Assembly (NCBI RefSeq): GCF_028389875.1
Contig: NC_084702.1
Span: 41,229,053-41,293,052 of the forward strand
DNA: 64,000 nucleotides
Reading direction: 5' to 3'
DNA from: Rhea pennata
Lineage: Eukaryota > Chordata > Aves > Rheiformes > Rheidae
Each line of letters begins with the position of its first letter. Within the stretch, counting starts at the first letter, position 1. Of the stretch, positions 63,665 through 64,000 are shown in pieces. The notes beneath the pieces are model-generated. The model was not told the DNA's origin, ran no database searches, and worked only from the letters and a program-made list of their open reading frames with translations. Position numbers and translations under genes: made by a program.

Positions 63665-63791
63665 GATGTACAAGATCTATCACAAGTTCATCAGGATTTA
63701 CCCTACACCGGTAGCTTCCCTATTATTTGGGAATAGGGAAGCTACCGGTGTAGGGTAAATCCTGATGAACTTGTGATAGATCTTGTACATC
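63665..63791. repeat. Perfect 60-bp inverted repeat with 7-nt loop
   Basis: Left arm 63665-63724 and right arm 63732-63791 are exact reverse complements around the loop 63725-63731 (ATTTGGG). Pairing stops exactly at both outer ends (G at 63664 against A at 63792). The transcript of either strand would form a 60-bp perfect hairpin. No terminal target-site duplication was seen. Confidence 0.98.
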
Positions 63792-64000
63792 AAATAGGTA
63801 AATGTAATGAGAGAAGTATTTAACATAGATTTTTAAGTAGTCCTAGGTTCCAAATTCATTGCTATGATAACTGTTAGGGTTTTAGGAGAATTAAAGATGA
63901 TGGAGGTTTGGCCTTGTGTATTTGCTAGCCTATCTGTTTTGCTACTTCTCGGTGTGCAGAGGAGAACCATGTTAATTTTGAGTTGAAAAGTTTATTTTTC

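Larger units (their letters stand above)
57840..64000 (+). other. MCC: MCC intron 1 (5' part)
   Basis: Begins with the donor gtagca at 57840. The first 560 bp is CpG island; the remainder is AT-rich non-coding DNA holding the 89-bp tandem repeat and the 60-bp inverted repeat described separately. MCC exon 2 (expected to begin by completing Arg, then Asn-Asp-Leu-Leu) was not found before 64000. No other gene was recognised. Confidence 0.85.

Noticed and set aside
1-64000. Bacterial-type systems (CRISPR arrays, operons, integrons)
   Set aside because: The window is plainly vertebrate nuclear DNA. The only regular array (61239-61683) is a contiguous tandem repeat without unique spacers.

Overview
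The window looks like avian nuclear DNA. It carries 3'-truncated CR1 LINE copies, one ending in the ATTCTATG-type tail. Interspersed repeats are sparse, the introns of a large gene are short, and two CpG-island promoters stand in an AT-rich background. The two recognised genes are the orthologues of YTHDC2 and MCC. They are head to head, as they are at human 5q22; in chicken the corresponding segment is on the Z chromosome (recalled synteny, not tested here).

Layout. Positions 1 to about 14150 are downstream intergenic DNA with one CR1 copy (6907-7350), simple repeats and no recognisable gene. From 46508 down to 16149 on the minus strand lies a complete, intact YTHDC2 coding sequence. I could assemble it by eye into 29 coding exons whose lengths sum to 4317 nt (1438 codons plus stop), with every splice phase consistent. 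A 3' UTR of up to about 2 kb probably runs to near 14155. The YTHDC2 promoter is a CpG island at about 46040-46930. The stretch 46950-57230 is intergenic and holds only a small GC-rich patch and simple repeats. A second CpG island at about 57240-58400 contains the first coding exon of long-isoform MCC (57697-57839, plus strand). The rest, to 64000, is MCC intron 1.

Function. YTHDC2 is a cytoplasmic RNA helicase and m6A reader (R3H, DEAH-type helicase with ankyrin insert, HA2/OB, YTH) needed for meiotic progression in vertebrates. MCC is a coiled-coil scaffold protein; only its N-terminal EF-hand-type segment is encoded here. The two genes share a neighbourhood but no known pathway.

Notable structures are a perfect 60-bp inverted repeat with a 7-nt loop (63665-63791), five identical 89-bp tandem units (61239-61683), a GC-AG intron inside the YTHDC2 helicase domain (30893-30978), a decayed tRNA-Gly-like sequence (44021-44091), and an exceptionally strong cryptic 3' splice-site-like tract in YTHDC2 intron 27 (18172-18232). 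I saw no convincing novel multi-gene system; the hairpin is the strongest unexplained signal.
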